A DNA stretch of 39,823 nucleotides from a candidate division FCPU426 bacterium (GCA_027451505.1 DAIDJD010000122.1:1-39823), one strand, 5' to 3'; shown: positions 31,022 to 39,823, counted from the first letter of the stretch. The notes: a model not told the origin generated them from the sequence alone. Numbers and translations: made by a program.

Positions 31022-31824
31022 ACGGCTTGGCCTTCAAGGCGGCGGTGCCCATGGCCCTGGTGGGCGCGGCGACGCTGGCGGGGCGGCGCTGGGGCAACAT
31101 CGCCGCCGGGCTGATGGGGGGCCTGCCGGTCGTGGCGGGCCCCATCCTGTTCTTCTACGCCCGGGAGCAGGGCACCGCCTACGCGGTCGAGGCCTCCCGC
31201 ATGACGCTGCTGAGCATCGTCAGCCTCAGCCTGTTCCTGCTGACCTTCGCCTGGCGCGCCCGCTTCGGGGCCACCCTGCTCAACTGCCTGCTGCTGGGCT
31301 GGGCGGTTTTCGCCGCGGCCACCGTGGTGATGGACCGCATCGCCGAGCTCCATCCGCTGGACCTGTTCCGGGGGCTGGCCTACGCGCTGGCGGCGCTGTA
31401 CCTCGCGCGCCGCAGCCTGCCGCCCCCGTTGGACCCCTCCGGCGCGGCGCGCATGGGGCCGCCCAGCCCCTGGGACCTGCCCTTGCGCCTGGCCGCGGCC
31501 GCGGCATTGGTCCTGGCGCTGACCGGGCTGGCCGAGCGCCTGGGCCCGCGCCTGGGGGGCCTGTTGACGGCCTTCCCGGTGGCCAGCACGGTCCTGAGCG
31601 CCTTCGCCTATCGGCAGGGGGGTAGAGACGCGGTGTTGGCTGTGATAAAAGGGTTGCTCGTCTCCCTGAACGCCTACGCCGTGTTCTGCGCCGCCTTGAG
31701 CTTGGCGCTGCCCCTGGGCCTGCTCGTCGGCTTCGCGGCCGCCCTGGCCTGCGCCGTGGCCGTCCAGGCGCTGCTGCTGCGCGCGGTCCTGGGTCCGTGG
31801 GCGGCCGCGTCCCGGCCTTCCTGA
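31018..31824 (+). CDS. Membrane protein with internal duplication inside the corrin-ring operon
   Basis: 268 residues from GTG 31018, with eight or so helices. Two halves look related: RRWGNIAAGLMGGLPVVAGP in the first and ERLGPRLGGLLTAFPVASTV in the second, each followed by a helix and Tyr-Ala-Arg/Arg-Gln-Gly residues (FFYAREQG; FAYRQGG). That repeat suggests a duplicated transporter-like fold. No named family is recognised. Its place between cbiH and the methyltransferase cbiF makes a role in cobalt, precursor or corrinoid transport worth considering, but nothing in the sequence proves it. It overlaps cbiH by 4 bases. Confidence 0.8.
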   Translation: MNGLAFKAAVPMALVGAATLAGRRWGNIAAGLMGGLPVVAGPILFFYAREQGTAYAVEASRMTLLSIVSLSLFLLTFAWRARFGATLLNCLLLGWAVFAAATVVMDRIAELHPLDLFRGLAYALAALYLARRSLPPPLDPSGAARMGPPSPWDLPLRLAAAAALVLALTGLAERLGPRLGGLLTAFPVASTVLSAFAYRQGGRDAVLAVIKGLLVSLNAYAVFCAALSLALPLGLLVGFAAALACAVAVQALLLRAVLGPWAAASRPS

Positions 31825-31847
31825 ACCAACCCTCGTAGGAGAAGCGC

Positions 31848-32282
31848 ATGCCCCGCGGGAACGTCAAGATGCTCTACTATTTCTGCTGCGGCGCCCCCCT
31901 CACCGACCTCGGACTGGACCGCCGCGTCGACACGCTGCGCCTGGAGGGCCAGGGCCGCCTGGACGGCCAGCGCCTGGCCTTCAGCGGCCCGGGGGGCCGG
32001 CCCAACCTGGAGCCCGCCGCGGGCGCCCAGACCTGGGGCTGCCTCTACTTGGTCGAGGAGCGGATGCTCCCGGTGCTGGACCGCGAGGAGCCCGGGGCCG
32101 CCCGGCGCGAGGGCTTGGTCCGTTTCGAGGGCGCTGAGGAGCGCTGCGTCTACTACGCCTATCCCCCCCAGTCCGGCGCCCGCGCCTCCAAGGAGTCCGT
32201 GGAGGCCCTGCGCTCGGCCTATTCCCAGGCCGGCCTGCCGCAGGCCCAGATCGACCGGGCCCTGGCGCCCGTGCCGAGATAG
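31848..32282 (+). CDS. Gamma-glutamylcyclotransferase-like (AIG2/GGCT fold) protein
   Basis: 144 residues. MLYYFCCGAPLTDLGL resembles the YGS-type nucleotide-like loop of the GGCT fold (usual form YFAYGSNL), and TWGCLYLVEERMLPVLDREE resembles its second conserved block with the acidic active-site residue. Such enzymes release 5-oxoproline from gamma-glutamyl compounds; this one has an altered first motif, so activity is doubtful. ATG 31848 has TAGGAG 5 bases upstream. It sits in the corrin-ring operon, 2 bases before cbiF; its relation to cobalamin is unknown. Confidence 0.7.
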   Translation: MPRGNVKMLYYFCCGAPLTDLGLDRRVDTLRLEGQGRLDGQRLAFSGPGGRPNLEPAAGAQTWGCLYLVEERMLPVLDREEPGAARREGLVRFEGAEERCVYYAYPPQSGARASKESVEALRSAYSQAGLPQAQIDRALAPVPR

Positions 32283-32284
32283 CC

Positions 32285-33061
32285 TTGGGGGCCTTGCCCG
32301 TCGCCTTCGTGGGCGCCGGCCCCGGCGATCCCGAACTCATCACCCTCAAGGGGGCCCGCCTGCTGCGCGGCGCCGATCTGGTGGTGTACGCGGGGTCCCT
32401 GGTGCACCCGGACCTGCTTAAGCACTGCGCCCCCTCCGCCCGCCTCGTCGACAGCGCCCCCTTGGACCTGGACGCCATCATCCGCGCCATGGCCGGGGGC
32501 TGGAGGGAGGGGCTCGCCGTGGTCCGCCTCCACTCCGGCGACAGCTCCATCTACGGCGCCACCGCGGAGCAGACCCTGCGCCTGGACGCCGAAGGCGTCC
32601 CCTGGACCATCGTCCCGGGCGTGAGCAGCTTCCAGGCGGCCGCGGCGGCCTTGGGCGTGGAGTTGACCGTGCCCGGGGTCAGCCAGAGCGTCATCCTGAC
32701 GCGCGCCGCCGGGCGCAGCACGCCCATGCCCGAGGGCGAATCCCTGGCGCGCCTGGGGGCCAGCGGGGCCACCTTGTGCCTGTTCCTGTCGGCGGGCCTG
32801 GCCGGGCGCGTCGTGGAGCAGCTCGTCCCCGCCTACGGCGCCGACTGCCCCGTGGCGGTGGTGGCCCGGGCCTCCTGGCCCGACGAGCTGATCCTGCGCT
32901 GCCGCCTGGCCGACCTGGAGGCGGAACTGCGCGCCGCCAAGGTCACCAAGACGGCCATGATCATCGTCGGCCGGGTCCTGCTCAAAGACGGCGAAGCCAG
33001 CCGCCTCTACGACCCCGCCTTCACCCATTCCTTCCGCAGGGCCGGTTCCCGGGCCGGCTGA
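32285..33061 (+). CDS. cbiF: Cobalt-precorrin-4 C11-methyltransferase CbiF
   Basis: 258 residues. It methylates C11 of the corrin ring. Family motifs: [20 protein letters not shown] at the N-terminus, [38 protein letters not shown] and [16 protein letters not shown], all typical of CobM/CbiF. TTG 32285 is the first start after the previous stop. It is the last recognisable corrin gene of the operon; cbiA, cbiC, cbiD, cbiJ, cbiK and cbiL are not in the window, so the pathway must be completed elsewhere. Confidence 0.95.
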   Translation: MGALPVAFVGAGPGDPELITLKGARLLRGADLVVYAGSLVHPDLLKHCAPSARLVDSAPLDLDAIIRAMAGGWREGLAVVRLHSGDSSIYGATAEQTLRLDAEGVPWTIVPGVSSFQAAAAALGVELTVPGVSQSVILTRAAGRSTPMPEGESLARLGASGATLCLFLSAGLAGRVVEQLVPAYGADCPVAVVARASWPDELILRCRLADLEAELRAAKVTKTAMIIVGRVLLKDGEASRLYDPAFTHSFRRAGSRAG

Positions 33062-33092
33062 GGGCCTTCCTCCCCCCGATCGGCGGACCCCC

Positions 33093-35192
33093 ATGAACCG
33101 ACTAGCCCGGGAAAAATCCCCCTACCTTCAGCAGCACGCCGACAACCCCGTGGACTGGATGCCTTGGGGCGAGGAGGCCTTCGCGCGCGCGCGCGCCGAG
33201 GACCGCCCCGTGCTCGTGTCCATCGGCTACAGCGCCTGCCATTGGTGCCACGTGATGGAGCGCGAGAGCTTCTCCGACCCCGCGGTCGCCGAGCTGATGA
33301 ACGCGCGCCTGGTCTGCGTGAAGGTCGACCGCGAGGAGCGGCCCGACGTGGACCGCTTGTACATGAACGCCGTCACCGCGCTCACCGGCCACGGCGGCTG
33401 GCCCCTGAACTGCTTCGTCACCCCCGACGGCCGCCCCTTCTACGGCGGCACGTACTTCCCGCCCCGCCCCGGTGCGGACCGCCCCAGTTGGGCCCAGCTC
33501 GTCGACGCCGTCACCCGGGCCTGGGGCGACCCCGACCAGCGGGCCCACGTGCTGCACGACGCCGACCGCCTGACCTTGGCGCTCAAGGGCCTGGAGCGCC
33601 CCACCGAGCCCGCGGACGCTGTGGACGCCAAGCCCCTTGAGGCCGCGCTGGCGGACTTCCGCGGGGCCCATGATCCGGACCACGGCGGCTTCTCCGGCGC
33701 GCCCAAGTTCCCCATGCCGGTGTACCAGCACTTCCTGCTGCGCCGCGCCGCGCGCCTGGCCGACCAGGGACGCCCAACGGAGGCGGCCGAGGCCGCCGAC
33801 TTGGCGCTGTCGACGCTGCGCGCCATGGCCCGCGGCGGCATCCACGACCACCTGGGCGGGGGCTTCGCGCGCTACAGCACCGACGAACGCTGGCACGTGC
33901 CCCACTTCGAGAAGATGCTCTACGACAACGCCCAGCTGGCCATGAACTACGTGGAGGCCTGGCAGCTTTCGCGCGACCCCTTCTTCAGCGGGGTGGCCGA
34001 GGGCATCCTCGGCTACGTCCTGCGGGACCTGGCCACGCCTGAGGGGGCCTTCCACGGGGCCGAGGACGCCGACTCGGTCCCCCCGGGCGGCGGCCCGGCG
34101 AAGGAGGGCGCCTTCTACACCTGGACCCGGGCCGAGATCGACGCGGTGCTGGGCCCCGAGGCCGACCGGTTCCGCTCCGCCTATGGGGTGGAGACCGACG
34201 GGAACGTGCTCGACGACCCCCACGGCGAGTTCCACGGCCTCAACGTGCTCTACGACCGCCGGGGGACCCTGGCCGCGGCGGCCGGGTACGGGGATCTGCC
34301 CGAGGAGGAGCAGGAAGGGCGTCTGGCGCGTTCCCGCCGCCTGCTCTTCGAGGCCCGGCTCAAGCGGCCGCGGCCGCGGCTCGACACCAAGGTGCTGGCC
34401 TGCTGGAACGGGCTGATGGTGGCCGCCTTGGCCAAGGCCGCGTCGGCCCTGGACCGGCCGGAATGGGCCGCGGCGGCGGCGCGCGCGGCGGAGTTCCTTC
34501 TGCGGAGCCTTTGGGACCCGTCCCGGGGCCTGCTGTTGCGCCGCTACGCAGGCGGCGAGGCGGCCCTGGACGGGCAGGCCGAGGACTACGCCTTCCTGGC
34601 CTGGGGACTGTTCGAGCTGCACCAAGCCACCCTCGAGCCGCGCTGGCTGGAGGCCTGCGAGGCCCTGCTCAAGGCCGCGCGCGGGCGCTTCTTCGACCCC
34701 GGCGACGGCCTGTACTTCCCCGGCGGGATCCAGGGGGATCCCCACCTGCCGGTGCGGGTCAAGGACGCCCACGACAACGTCGAACCGGCCCCGGCCAGCG
34801 TCATCGCGGACCTGCAGCTGAGGCTGTGGGCGCTGGGCCGCGGGGACGCCTGGCGGGCCGACGCCGAGCGCACCCTCAAGGGGCATTTCCGGGACTTGAG
34901 GCGGGCGCCCCGTTCCCTGGCCTTCATGGCCGCGGTCCTGGACCGCTTTTTGGCCCCGCCGCGCAGCCTAGTGGTGGCCGGGGCCGAGGGCGACCCGCGC
35001 GTCCGGGACCTGCTGAAGGTGGGCAGGGGGAACTGGCTGCCCGACCTCGACCGCATGCGCGCCGAGCCCGGGGACGGCCATCCGCCCGTGGGCGGGGCGC
35101 CGGCCGCCTACCTCTGCAGCGGGTTCGCCTGCCTGGCCCCGGTGACGGAGCCGGCCGAATTGGGGAGGCTTCTGGGGATAGCGCCCGGGTGA
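33093..35192 (+). CDS. DUF255 thioredoxin-domain protein (YyaL/SSP411 family)
   Basis: 699 residues. The N-terminal domain (about 1-165) is thioredoxin-like, with [20 protein letters not shown] and a CxxC active site, Cys49 and Cys52, in [14 protein letters not shown]. The rest is an alpha/alpha barrel (about 200-620) of the six-hairpin glycosidase type, with [19 protein letters not shown]. This family is widespread and its biochemical role is poorly known. There is no signal peptide, so it is cytoplasmic. The length is usual for the family. The next gene overlaps its stop by 4 bases. It follows cbiF by 31 bases and may be transcribed from the same promoter. Confidence 0.93.
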   Translation: MNRLAREKSPYLQQHADNPVDWMPWGEEAFARARAEDRPVLVSIGYSACHWCHVMERESFSDPAVAELMNARLVCVKVDREERPDVDRLYMNAVTALTGHGGWPLNCFVTPDGRPFYGGTYFPPRPGADRPSWAQLVDAVTRAWGDPDQRAHVLHDADRLTLALKGLERPTEPADAVDAKPLEAALADFRGAHDPDHGGFSGAPKFPMPVYQHFLLRRAARLADQGRPTEAAEAADLALSTLRAMARGGIHDHLGGGFARYSTDERWHVPHFEKMLYDNAQLAMNYVEAWQLSRDPFFSGVAEGILGYVLRDLATPEGAFHGAEDADSVPPGGGPAKEGAFYTWTRAEIDAVLGPEADRFRSAYGVETDGNVLDDPHGEFHGLNVLYDRRGTLAAAAGYGDLPEEEQEGRLARSRRLLFEARLKRPRPRLDTKVLACWNGLMVAALAKAASALDRPEWAAAAARAAEFLLRSLWDPSRGLLLRRYAGGEAALDGQAEDYAFLAWGLFELHQATLEPRWLEACEALLKAARGRFFDPGDGLYFPGGIQGDPHLPVRVKDAHDNVEPAPASVIADLQLRLWALGRGDAWRADAERTLKGHFRDLRRAPRSLAFMAAVLDRFLAPPRSLVVAGAEGDPRVRDLLKVGRGNWLPDLDRMRAEPGDGHPPVGGAPAAYLCSGFACLAPVTEPAELGRLLGIAPG

Positions 35193-36160
35193 GCTGGGCG
35201 GTGCGGGACTTCCTGAAGGCGGTGGCCGACAGCCTGGGCTCGCAGGGGTATAGGGTCGACTCCCTGGCCGATCCCCGACCCCTGGGGGAGCACGGCGGGG
35301 TCTGGCGCTGCACGCTGTCCAGCCCGGAACAGGGCATGCCCCTGAGCGTCATCATCAAGCAGATCGGGCCGTCCTGGCCCTGGCGCTTCCAAGACTGGGC
35401 CTGCCAGTACTTCCTCAGCGACCTCCCCGGCACCCAAGGGCTGGGCCCCGAGTTCTTCGCCGCGGACCTGGAGGCCGGCTACTACCTCCTCGAGGACCTG
35501 GGTCTGGGCACCGACCTGGGGCTGGCCGTGGCGCAGACCGACAGCCGCGGGACCCTGGCCGTGGGCCTGCTGGCCTGCGCCCTGGCAGGTCTGCACGCCG
35601 GCACCTTCGGCAGGGAGCGAATTTTCGGGATGCTCCGCGCCCAGCTCCCCCCTGGGGAGGAGGCCCCCGACGAGCAGACCGTCTGGGAGAGGTCGGCGCG
35701 CCAGGCACTGGGCGGCCTGGACCCCGGCTTGGCCGAGGGCCTGGAGGGCGTGCTGGGGATCCTGCGCGCGGAGATGGAGTCCCCGGGGGAGTTCCTGTGC
35801 CTCACCCATGGCGACTGGTACGCGCGCAGCGCCTGGTACGGGGATTCCGGGCCGCGCCTGCTCGACTTCCGCGCGGGGGCGTACCGCCACGCCCTGCTGG
35901 ACCTGGCCGCCTGGGAATGGCGCTGCGGGGTCCACGACGCCGCGGCGGGCCGTCTGGTCCAGGAATACCTGGGCGAGCTTTCGCGCCTGGGGGCCGACCG
36001 CGGCGGGCGCTTCGAGGAGGCTTTGGCGCGGGCGCGGGCCTGGATGGGCCTTTGGCACCTGGGCCGCGGGGAGCGCGGCCCCCTGGTGCGGCGCCTTCTG
36101 GAGCGCGCGGCGGGGCGCCCGGAGCTCGGGGGACTGGCCGAGGTGGTGCCCCTGCTCTGA
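35189..36160 (+). CDS. Degenerate aminoglycoside-phosphotransferase-like (APH-fold) protein
   Basis: 323 residues from GTG 35189. The second half has the APH/choline-kinase arrangement: [12 protein letters not shown] with His207 and Asp209 in the catalytic-loop position, and [21 protein letters not shown] with Asp226 in the metal-binding position. The Asn that normally follows the catalytic Asp by five residues (HGDxxxxN) is Ser or Ala here, and the N-terminal part lacks a clear ATP-binding Gly loop, although KQIGPSWPW could hold the Lys. It may be an inactive or specialised kinase of unknown substrate. It is coupled to the DUF255 gene by a 4-base overlap. Confidence 0.7.
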   Translation: MSWAVRDFLKAVADSLGSQGYRVDSLADPRPLGEHGGVWRCTLSSPEQGMPLSVIIKQIGPSWPWRFQDWACQYFLSDLPGTQGLGPEFFAADLEAGYYLLEDLGLGTDLGLAVAQTDSRGTLAVGLLACALAGLHAGTFGRERIFGMLRAQLPPGEEAPDEQTVWERSARQALGGLDPGLAEGLEGVLGILRAEMESPGEFLCLTHGDWYARSAWYGDSGPRLLDFRAGAYRHALLDLAAWEWRCGVHDAAAGRLVQEYLGELSRLGADRGGRFEEALARARAWMGLWHLGRGERGPLVRRLLERAAGRPELGGLAEVVPLL

Positions 36161-36183
36161 GCGCGCCGCCGCTCGCCGCTTGT

Positions 36184-36486
36184 TCAGACCGCCTTGCGCG
36201 GGGTGTTCATGGGCTTGTGGCTGCGCGGCCCCTTGGGCACGCCGGGCCGGACCGGCGCTCCGTAGGACTGAGGATGCTCGCCCGGGCCGTGCCCGTGGCC
36301 CTCGTGGCCGGGCTCCTCGGCCTCCGCCTCGCGGGCCCGCTGCGCGTTGTCTTCGGCCAGGGCCTTGCTGGAGGCCTCCTCGTCGGCGCGCAGGTGGCAC
36401 TTCTTGTACTTCTTTCCCGAACCGCACGGGCAGTCGTCGTTGCGGCCGGCCTCGCGCAGTCGTTGCAGTGCTTCTTGGACGGACAT
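36184..36486 (-). CDS. SEC-C motif zinc-binding protein
   Basis: 100 residues. The N-terminal part carries a SEC-C motif, CPCGSGKKYKKCH (Cys19, Cys21, Cys30, His31), the zinc site that ends SecA and occurs alone in many small proteins, some linked to SecB or ribosome binding. The rest is charged and Pro/Gly/His-rich (GHEGHGHGPGEHPQS), probably disordered and perhaps metal binding. It is convergent with the phosphotransferase-like gene, 23 bases away, and divergent from the envelope operon. The ATG at 36486 is supported by the conserved motif soon after it. Confidence 0.9.
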   Translation of the reverse strand: MSVQEALQRLREAGRNDDCPCGSGKKYKKCHLRADEEASSKALAEDNAQRAREAEAEEPGHEGHGHGPGEHPQSYGAPVRPGVPKGPRSHKPMNTPRKAV

Positions 36487-36554
36487 GCGTACTCCTGAAG
36501 GGGACCCGCCAGTTTAGGACGGGGGGGGCCGAACGGGCAAGGGAACCCTGCCCC

Positions 36555-36584
36555 TTGGCGGCGCGGCGAAGCTCCTGCTAGACT
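36555..36584 (+). promoter_or_regulatory. Candidate promoter of the envelope operon
   Basis: TTGGCG (36555-36560) and TAGACT (36579-36584) are 18 bases apart, and the -10 box is preceded by TGC, an extended -10 feature. The start point would be near 36591. Confidence 0.45.
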
Positions 36585-36701
36585 GCCCTCCGGGGCCGCC
36601 GTCGCGCGCCCCCCCTGTCCGAGGAGCCCGCCATCCGCCGTCCCTGGCGCGGCGTCAAGCACGCCGCGATCCTCTCCCTTCTGGCCTTTCTGGAGGCCGT
36701 C

Positions 36702-37625
36702 ATGCGCCTGCTGCCCCTGTCCTGGGCGCGGGGCCTCGGCGGGCGCCTGGGGGCCTTTTTCTACGCCTGCGTGCCCTACGAGCGCCGCAAGACCCTGGCC
36801 ACCCTGGAGCGCGCCTTCCCCGGGAGCGACCCGAAGTGGCGCCACGCCACGGCCCGCGGGGTGTTCCGCAACCTGGGCCGCGGGGGCGCCGAGTTCCTGC
36901 GCCTGGGTGCCTCCCGGCCCCCCGAGGACTGGACCGCCTGGATCCGGGACGTGGAGGGCTTCGGGTACGTGCGCGACGCGGTGGACTCCGGACGCGGCAC
37001 GGTGATCGTCACGGCCCATTTCGGGAACTGGGAGATGCTGGCCGCCTGGACGGCGCGGCAGGCGCCCACCGCCGTGGTGGCCCGCCAGGTCTACGACCCG
37101 CGCGTGGACCGGGCCTTGAACCTGCGGCGCGAACGCAACGGCATCACCGTGTTCGGCCGCAACACGCCCGTGCGCCCCATCCTGCGCTGGCTCAAGGAGG
37201 GCAAGATCCTGGGCGCGCTGGCCGACCAGGACACCTCGGTGGACTCCCTCTACGTGGATTTTTTCGGGTCCCCGGCCAAGACCCCCTCCGGCCCGGCCTT
37301 CCTGGCGCGCGCCACCGGGGCCGACCTGCTCACCTCCTTCTGCCACCCCCTCGAGGGCGGCGGCTACCGCCTCGTCTTCGGCCCGCCCATCCCCCTGCCG
37401 CCCCGCGGCAAGGACGCCATGGACCTGTGGCCGGCGGTGCAGGAATACACCCGCCGGACCGAGCAGGCCGTGCGCCCCCAGCCCGAAGCCTGGGCCTGGA
37501 ACCACGCCCGCTGGCGCAGCCCCATCCGCAGCGCCTCCCCGGGCTGGGATCCCCGCTTGGCCGACGCGTGCCTGGAGCGCATCGCGGCCCGGGGTGCGGC
37601 CGCCGTCCCGGGGGCCCCGGCGTGA
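36702..37625 (+). CDS. Lipid A acyltransferase, LpxL/HtrB family
   Basis: 307 residues from ATG 36702 (GGAGG 5 bases upstream). It transfers a second acyl chain to lipid A at the inner membrane. The HxxxxE catalytic motif is clear, His106 to Glu111 in AHFGNWEM, and ALADQDTSVDSLYVDFFG with PSGPAFLARATGADLLTSF are typical of the family. The frame stays open upstream to an ATC at 36633, itself preceded by GAGGAG; a start there would add a helical, membrane-anchor-like N-terminus (VKHAAILSLLAFLEAVMRLL), usual in the family. The stop overlaps the lptC start by 4 bases, and all four envelope genes form one operon. Confidence 0.9.
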   Translation: MRLLPLSWARGLGGRLGAFFYACVPYERRKTLATLERAFPGSDPKWRHATARGVFRNLGRGGAEFLRLGASRPPEDWTAWIRDVEGFGYVRDAVDSGRGTVIVTAHFGNWEMLAAWTARQAPTAVVARQVYDPRVDRALNLRRERNGITVFGRNTPVRPILRWLKEGKILGALADQDTSVDSLYVDFFGSPAKTPSGPAFLARATGADLLTSFCHPLEGGGYRLVFGPPIPLPPRGKDAMDLWPAVQEYTRRTEQAVRPQPEAWAWNHARWRSPIRSASPGWDPRLADACLERIAARGAAAVPGAPA

Positions 37626-38200
37626 GGAGCGCGCGGCGAGCGGCGCCGGCGGCCCTGGCCCTGGCTTTGGCCCTGGCCGTCCCGGCCCCGGGCGCGCCCG
37701 CATCCGGGGCCCGCCCGGCCAAGGGACCCGAACAGCCCAGCCTGCTCTTCCAGGGCTTCAGCGCCCGCGCCTCGCACAATGGGGTGCGGCTTTGGGAGGC
37801 CCGCGCTGCGCGGGCGCGCGTGGACCACGACGAGCGCCACGCCCACGGGGAGACCGTCACCGTGCGGTACTACCGTCGCGGGCGGGTGGTGTCGCGGGCC
37901 CGGGCCGACCACGCGGTGATCGACCTCAAGGACTACGACATCGACGCCTCGGGCTCGGTGGAGGTGCGCTCCAGCGAGGGCGTGGTGCTGCGCACCCCGC
38001 GCCTGTTCTGGGACAACCGGGCCCAGCGCATCTCCAGCTCGGCGCCGGTGACCGTGATCCGGGGGCGCATGAAGCTCACCGGGGTGGGCTTCGTGGCCGA
38101 CCGGGACCTCCACAACGTGCGCATCCTGAGCCAGGTGCGCGCCGAGGCCCTGAGCGTGCGCGCCCTGCGCAAGGAACTCAAGTCGTGGCCCGGGAGCTGA
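37622..38200 (+). CDS. lptC: LPS export protein LptC
   Basis: 192 residues from GTG 37622. One N-terminal hydrophobic segment (about 8-26) anchors it in the inner membrane; the rest is a beta-jellyroll LptC domain, with [21 protein letters not shown] and [21 protein letters not shown] followed by the LptC pattern [20 protein letters not shown] and [17 protein letters not shown]. It passes lipopolysaccharide from the LptB2FG transporter to LptA. Its N-terminus is longer and more Ala/Pro-rich than in E. coli. It overlaps its neighbours, upstream by 4 and downstream by 16 bases. Confidence 0.85.
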   Translation: MRSARRAAPAALALALALAVPAPGAPASGARPAKGPEQPSLLFQGFSARASHNGVRLWEARAARARVDHDERHAHGETVTVRYYRRGRVVSRARADHAVIDLKDYDIDASGSVEVRSSEGVVLRTPRLFWDNRAQRISSSAPVTVIRGRMKLTGVGFVADRDLHNVRILSQVRAEALSVRALRKELKSWPGS

Positions 38201-39003
38201 GGCCCCGCTTTTTATCGACCGGAGCCCTGGCCGCCTGCTGCCTTTGGGCGGCCTCCTGCGCCGCCCCGGGGCTCACCCCGCGCCGCACCCGGGAGGCCCC
38301 GGCCGTCCCCCGGGTGCCCCGCATCGGCGCCACCCCGGCGCCCACCCCGGTCCCCTCCTACCCCCAGCGCCGCCCCGTCGACGAGGACCTGCCCCTGGAT
38401 GTCCATTCCAAGGCGCTGCGCTACGACCGGGCCGCCGGGGAGACCGTCTTCTACGGCGGGGTGACCGCGACCCAGGACACCACCGTGCTGCTGTCGAAGG
38501 AGCTGCGCAGCCGCGACCAGGGCAGGGAGGCCCGGGCCACCGGCGGCGTCCTGGTCACGGACCGGTCGCGGCGCCTGGCCATCCGCGCCGGGGAGGCCGA
38601 CTATACCGGAAGCCTCGGGGAGGCGCGCCTGCTCGACGGCATGCGCCTGGTCAGCGTCGACCCCTACGGCCTGCCCCTGACCGTGACCGGCCGGGACGGC
38701 ACCTATTCCGACTTCAGCCGCACCGCCCACGTCGGGGGCGGGGTCCGGGTGGTCCGCGGGCCGCTGACGGCCCGCTCCCGCTCGGCCACGGTCATCGACG
38801 GCGGGGCGCTGTTGAAGATGGTCGAGGAGGTCCGCGCGGCCCTGGGGGTGAACCGCCTGCAGGCCGACGAGGCCGATTTCGACCAGAAGGCCCACTGGAT
38901 CGACCTCATCGGCGATGTCCGCCTGAGGATCATCCCCAGCCAGGTGCGGGCGGCCGCGGCCCAGCCCTGGGCCATCAGCCCCACGTCCAAGGAGGCCCCG
39001 TGA
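38185..39003 (+). CDS. OstA/LptA-like periplasmic lipoprotein
   Basis: 272 residues from GTG 38185, with a lipobox-like LWAASC (Cys about 24), followed by a Pro-rich stretch and an OstA-type beta-jellyroll of about 190 residues: [39 protein letters not shown] and [14 protein letters not shown] show the LptA repeat pattern (a tail such as YDGNV-V-Q-G). It should bridge lipopolysaccharide transit in the periplasm. E. coli LptA is about 185 residues and not a lipoprotein; this one is longer, and the lipobox suggests membrane anchoring. AAGGA lies upstream. It overlaps lptC by 16 bases and lptB by 4. Confidence 0.8.
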   Translation: MARELRPRFLSTGALAACCLWAASCAAPGLTPRRTREAPAVPRVPRIGATPAPTPVPSYPQRRPVDEDLPLDVHSKALRYDRAAGETVFYGGVTATQDTTVLLSKELRSRDQGREARATGGVLVTDRSRRLAIRAGEADYTGSLGEARLLDGMRLVSVDPYGLPLTVTGRDGTYSDFSRTAHVGGGVRVVRGPLTARSRSATVIDGGALLKMVEEVRAALGVNRLQADEADFDQKAHWIDLIGDVRLRIIPSQVRAAAAQPWAISPTSKEAP

Positions 39004-39800
39004 CGCAGCCCAAGACCCTGGGGACCCGGGGTTTGTTCAAGGCCTACGGCGGCCGCAAGGTGGTCCAGGACGTCAGCATCGAGGTGCGCACCGGCGAGGT
39101 GGTGGGCCTGCTCGGCCCCAACGGGGCCGGCAAGACCACCACGTTCTACATGGTGGTGGGGCTGGTGCGCCCCGATTCGGGCAGCGTGTTCCTGAGGGAC
39201 GAGCCCGCCCCGCCGGCGCCGCCGCGCCGCAAGGCCGCGCCCGCCGACGAGGTCCCGGGGGCCGTGGTGACGGACATCACCGGGTTGCCCATGCACCGCC
39301 GGGCGCGCCTGGGGGTGGGCTACCTGGCCCAGGAGGCCAGCGTGTTCCGCAAGCTCACCGTGGAGGAGAACCTTTCGGCGATCCTGGAGATGAGCGGGCT
39401 CCCCCGCGGCGTCCAGGAGGAGCGCGTCGGCGAGCTCCTGGACGAGTTCGGGCTGCGCGGGGTGGCCCGGCAGAAGGCCTACACCCTTTCCGGGGGCGAG
39501 CGCCGGCGCACCGAAGTCGCCCGGGCCCTGGCCCTGCGCCCCTCGTTCATCCTCCTGGACGAGCCCTTCGTGGGCATCGACCCGATCGCGGTCATGGACC
39601 TGCAGACCGTCATCCGCCAGCTCAAGGCCCGCGGCATAGGGGTGCTGATCACCGACCACAACGTCCGCGAGACCCTCAGCATCATCGACCGCGCGTACCT
39701 GCTCTTCCAGGGCAAGGTGCTCGTCAGCGGCGGGGCGCGGGCCCTGGCCCGCGACCCCGAGGCGCGAAAGCTGTACCTGGGCGAGGGCTTCCGGATGTGA
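39000..39800 (+). CDS. lptB: LPS export ABC transporter ATP-binding protein LptB
   Basis: 266 residues from GTG 39000 (AGGAGG 4 bases upstream). Walker A GPNGAGKT (39-46), Q-loop Gln111 in [13 protein letters not shown], signature LSGGERRR (163-170), Walker B LLDEP (185-189), and the LptB-type ending of the switch region [10 protein letters not shown]. It supplies energy to the LptB2FG lipopolysaccharide extractor. About 25 extra residues lie after the Walker A region (about 67-90, Pro/Ala/Arg-rich) before [16 protein letters not shown]. coli LptB is about 240 residues. lptF and lptG are not in the window. A palindrome follows the stop. Confidence 0.97.
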   Translation: MTQPKTLGTRGLFKAYGGRKVVQDVSIEVRTGEVVGLLGPNGAGKTTTFYMVVGLVRPDSGSVFLRDEPAPPAPPRRKAAPADEVPGAVVTDITGLPMHRRARLGVGYLAQEASVFRKLTVEENLSAILEMSGLPRGVQEERVGELLDEFGLRGVARQKAYTLSGGERRRTEVARALALRPSFILLDEPFVGIDPIAVMDLQTVIRQLKARGIGVLITDHNVRETLSIIDRAYLLFQGKVLVSGGARALARDPEARKLYLGEGFRM

Positions 39801-39818
39801 GGCCGGCCGCGGCCGGCC
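39801..39818. repeat. Perfect palindrome after lptB
   Basis: GGCCGGCCGCGGCCGGCC is self-complementary over 18 bases, starting right after the lptB stop. It could be part of a terminator hairpin, but the window ends 5 bases later and no T run is visible. Confidence 0.5.
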
Positions 39819-39823
39819 GCGCG

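Noticed and set aside
33102-34886. Minus-strand open frame of 594 codons across the DUF255 gene
   Set aside because: Antisense shadow of a strongly conserved gene, with no ribosome site and a biased composition.

Overview
The window is about 40 kb of very GC-rich DNA from a Gram-negative (diderm) bacterium. It carries a lipid A acyltransferase followed by LptC, OstA/LptA-like and LptB genes, several Sec signal peptides and lipoprotein signals, and an outer-membrane-barrel-like protein. Many genes start with GTG or TTG and overlap by 4 bases, so the chromosome is compact and strongly GC-biased. The gene mix would suit Acidobacteriota (Holophagae-like) or a deltaproteobacterial lineage, but that assignment is a guess from gene content only.

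Layout. (1) 1-6.2 kb: a short tandem repeat, bluB (lower ligand of vitamin B12), enolase, a run of membrane proteins including a MauE/DoxX-like one, and an RhlE-type DEAD-box RNA helicase with a long Arg/Gly-rich tail. (2) 6.2-14.8 kb: a siroheme nitrite/sulfite reductase behind a near-consensus promoter, a ferredoxin, small membrane proteins, a secreted dienelactone-hydrolase-like protein with a secreted redoxin, a zinc-ribbon protein, a small secreted fibronectin-III-like protein, a PhzE-type chorismate amidotransferase fusion, and a DoxX-like protein. (3) 14.8-15.17 kb: an extremely AT-rich gap, about 14% GC over 14941-15120. (4) 15.17-27.04 kb: twelve tightly packed plus-strand genes. They comprise two paralogous secreted proteins, a VirB2-like pilin, VirB6-, VirB3-, VirB4- and VirB8-like proteins, a TPR protein, a candidate outer-membrane barrel, a secreted Pro-rich protein and two lipoproteins. 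(5) 27.1-33.1 kb: a cobalamin (corrin ring) operon with cbiET, cbiG, cbiH and cbiF plus four unassigned passengers. (6) 33.1-36.5 kb: a DUF255 thioredoxin-domain protein, a degenerate phosphotransferase-like protein and a SEC-C protein. (7) 36.5-39.8 kb: an envelope operon, lpxL/htrB-like, lptC, lptA-like and lptB.

The most interesting part is region 4. It looks like a stripped-down type IV secretion or pilus machine: pilin, VirB3, VirB4, VirB6 and VirB8 are there, but no VirB7/B9/B10 core complex, VirB11, VirD4 coupling ATPase, relaxase or integrase is seen. In the place of the core complex are a TPR protein, a barrel-like protein and lipoproteins that I cannot assign to known T4SS parts.

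A second point is the leader of the PhzE-like gene. It has an intrinsic terminator 18 bases upstream of the start codon, a repeated arm that could form an antiterminator, and a small leader reading frame, together resembling a transcription attenuator.
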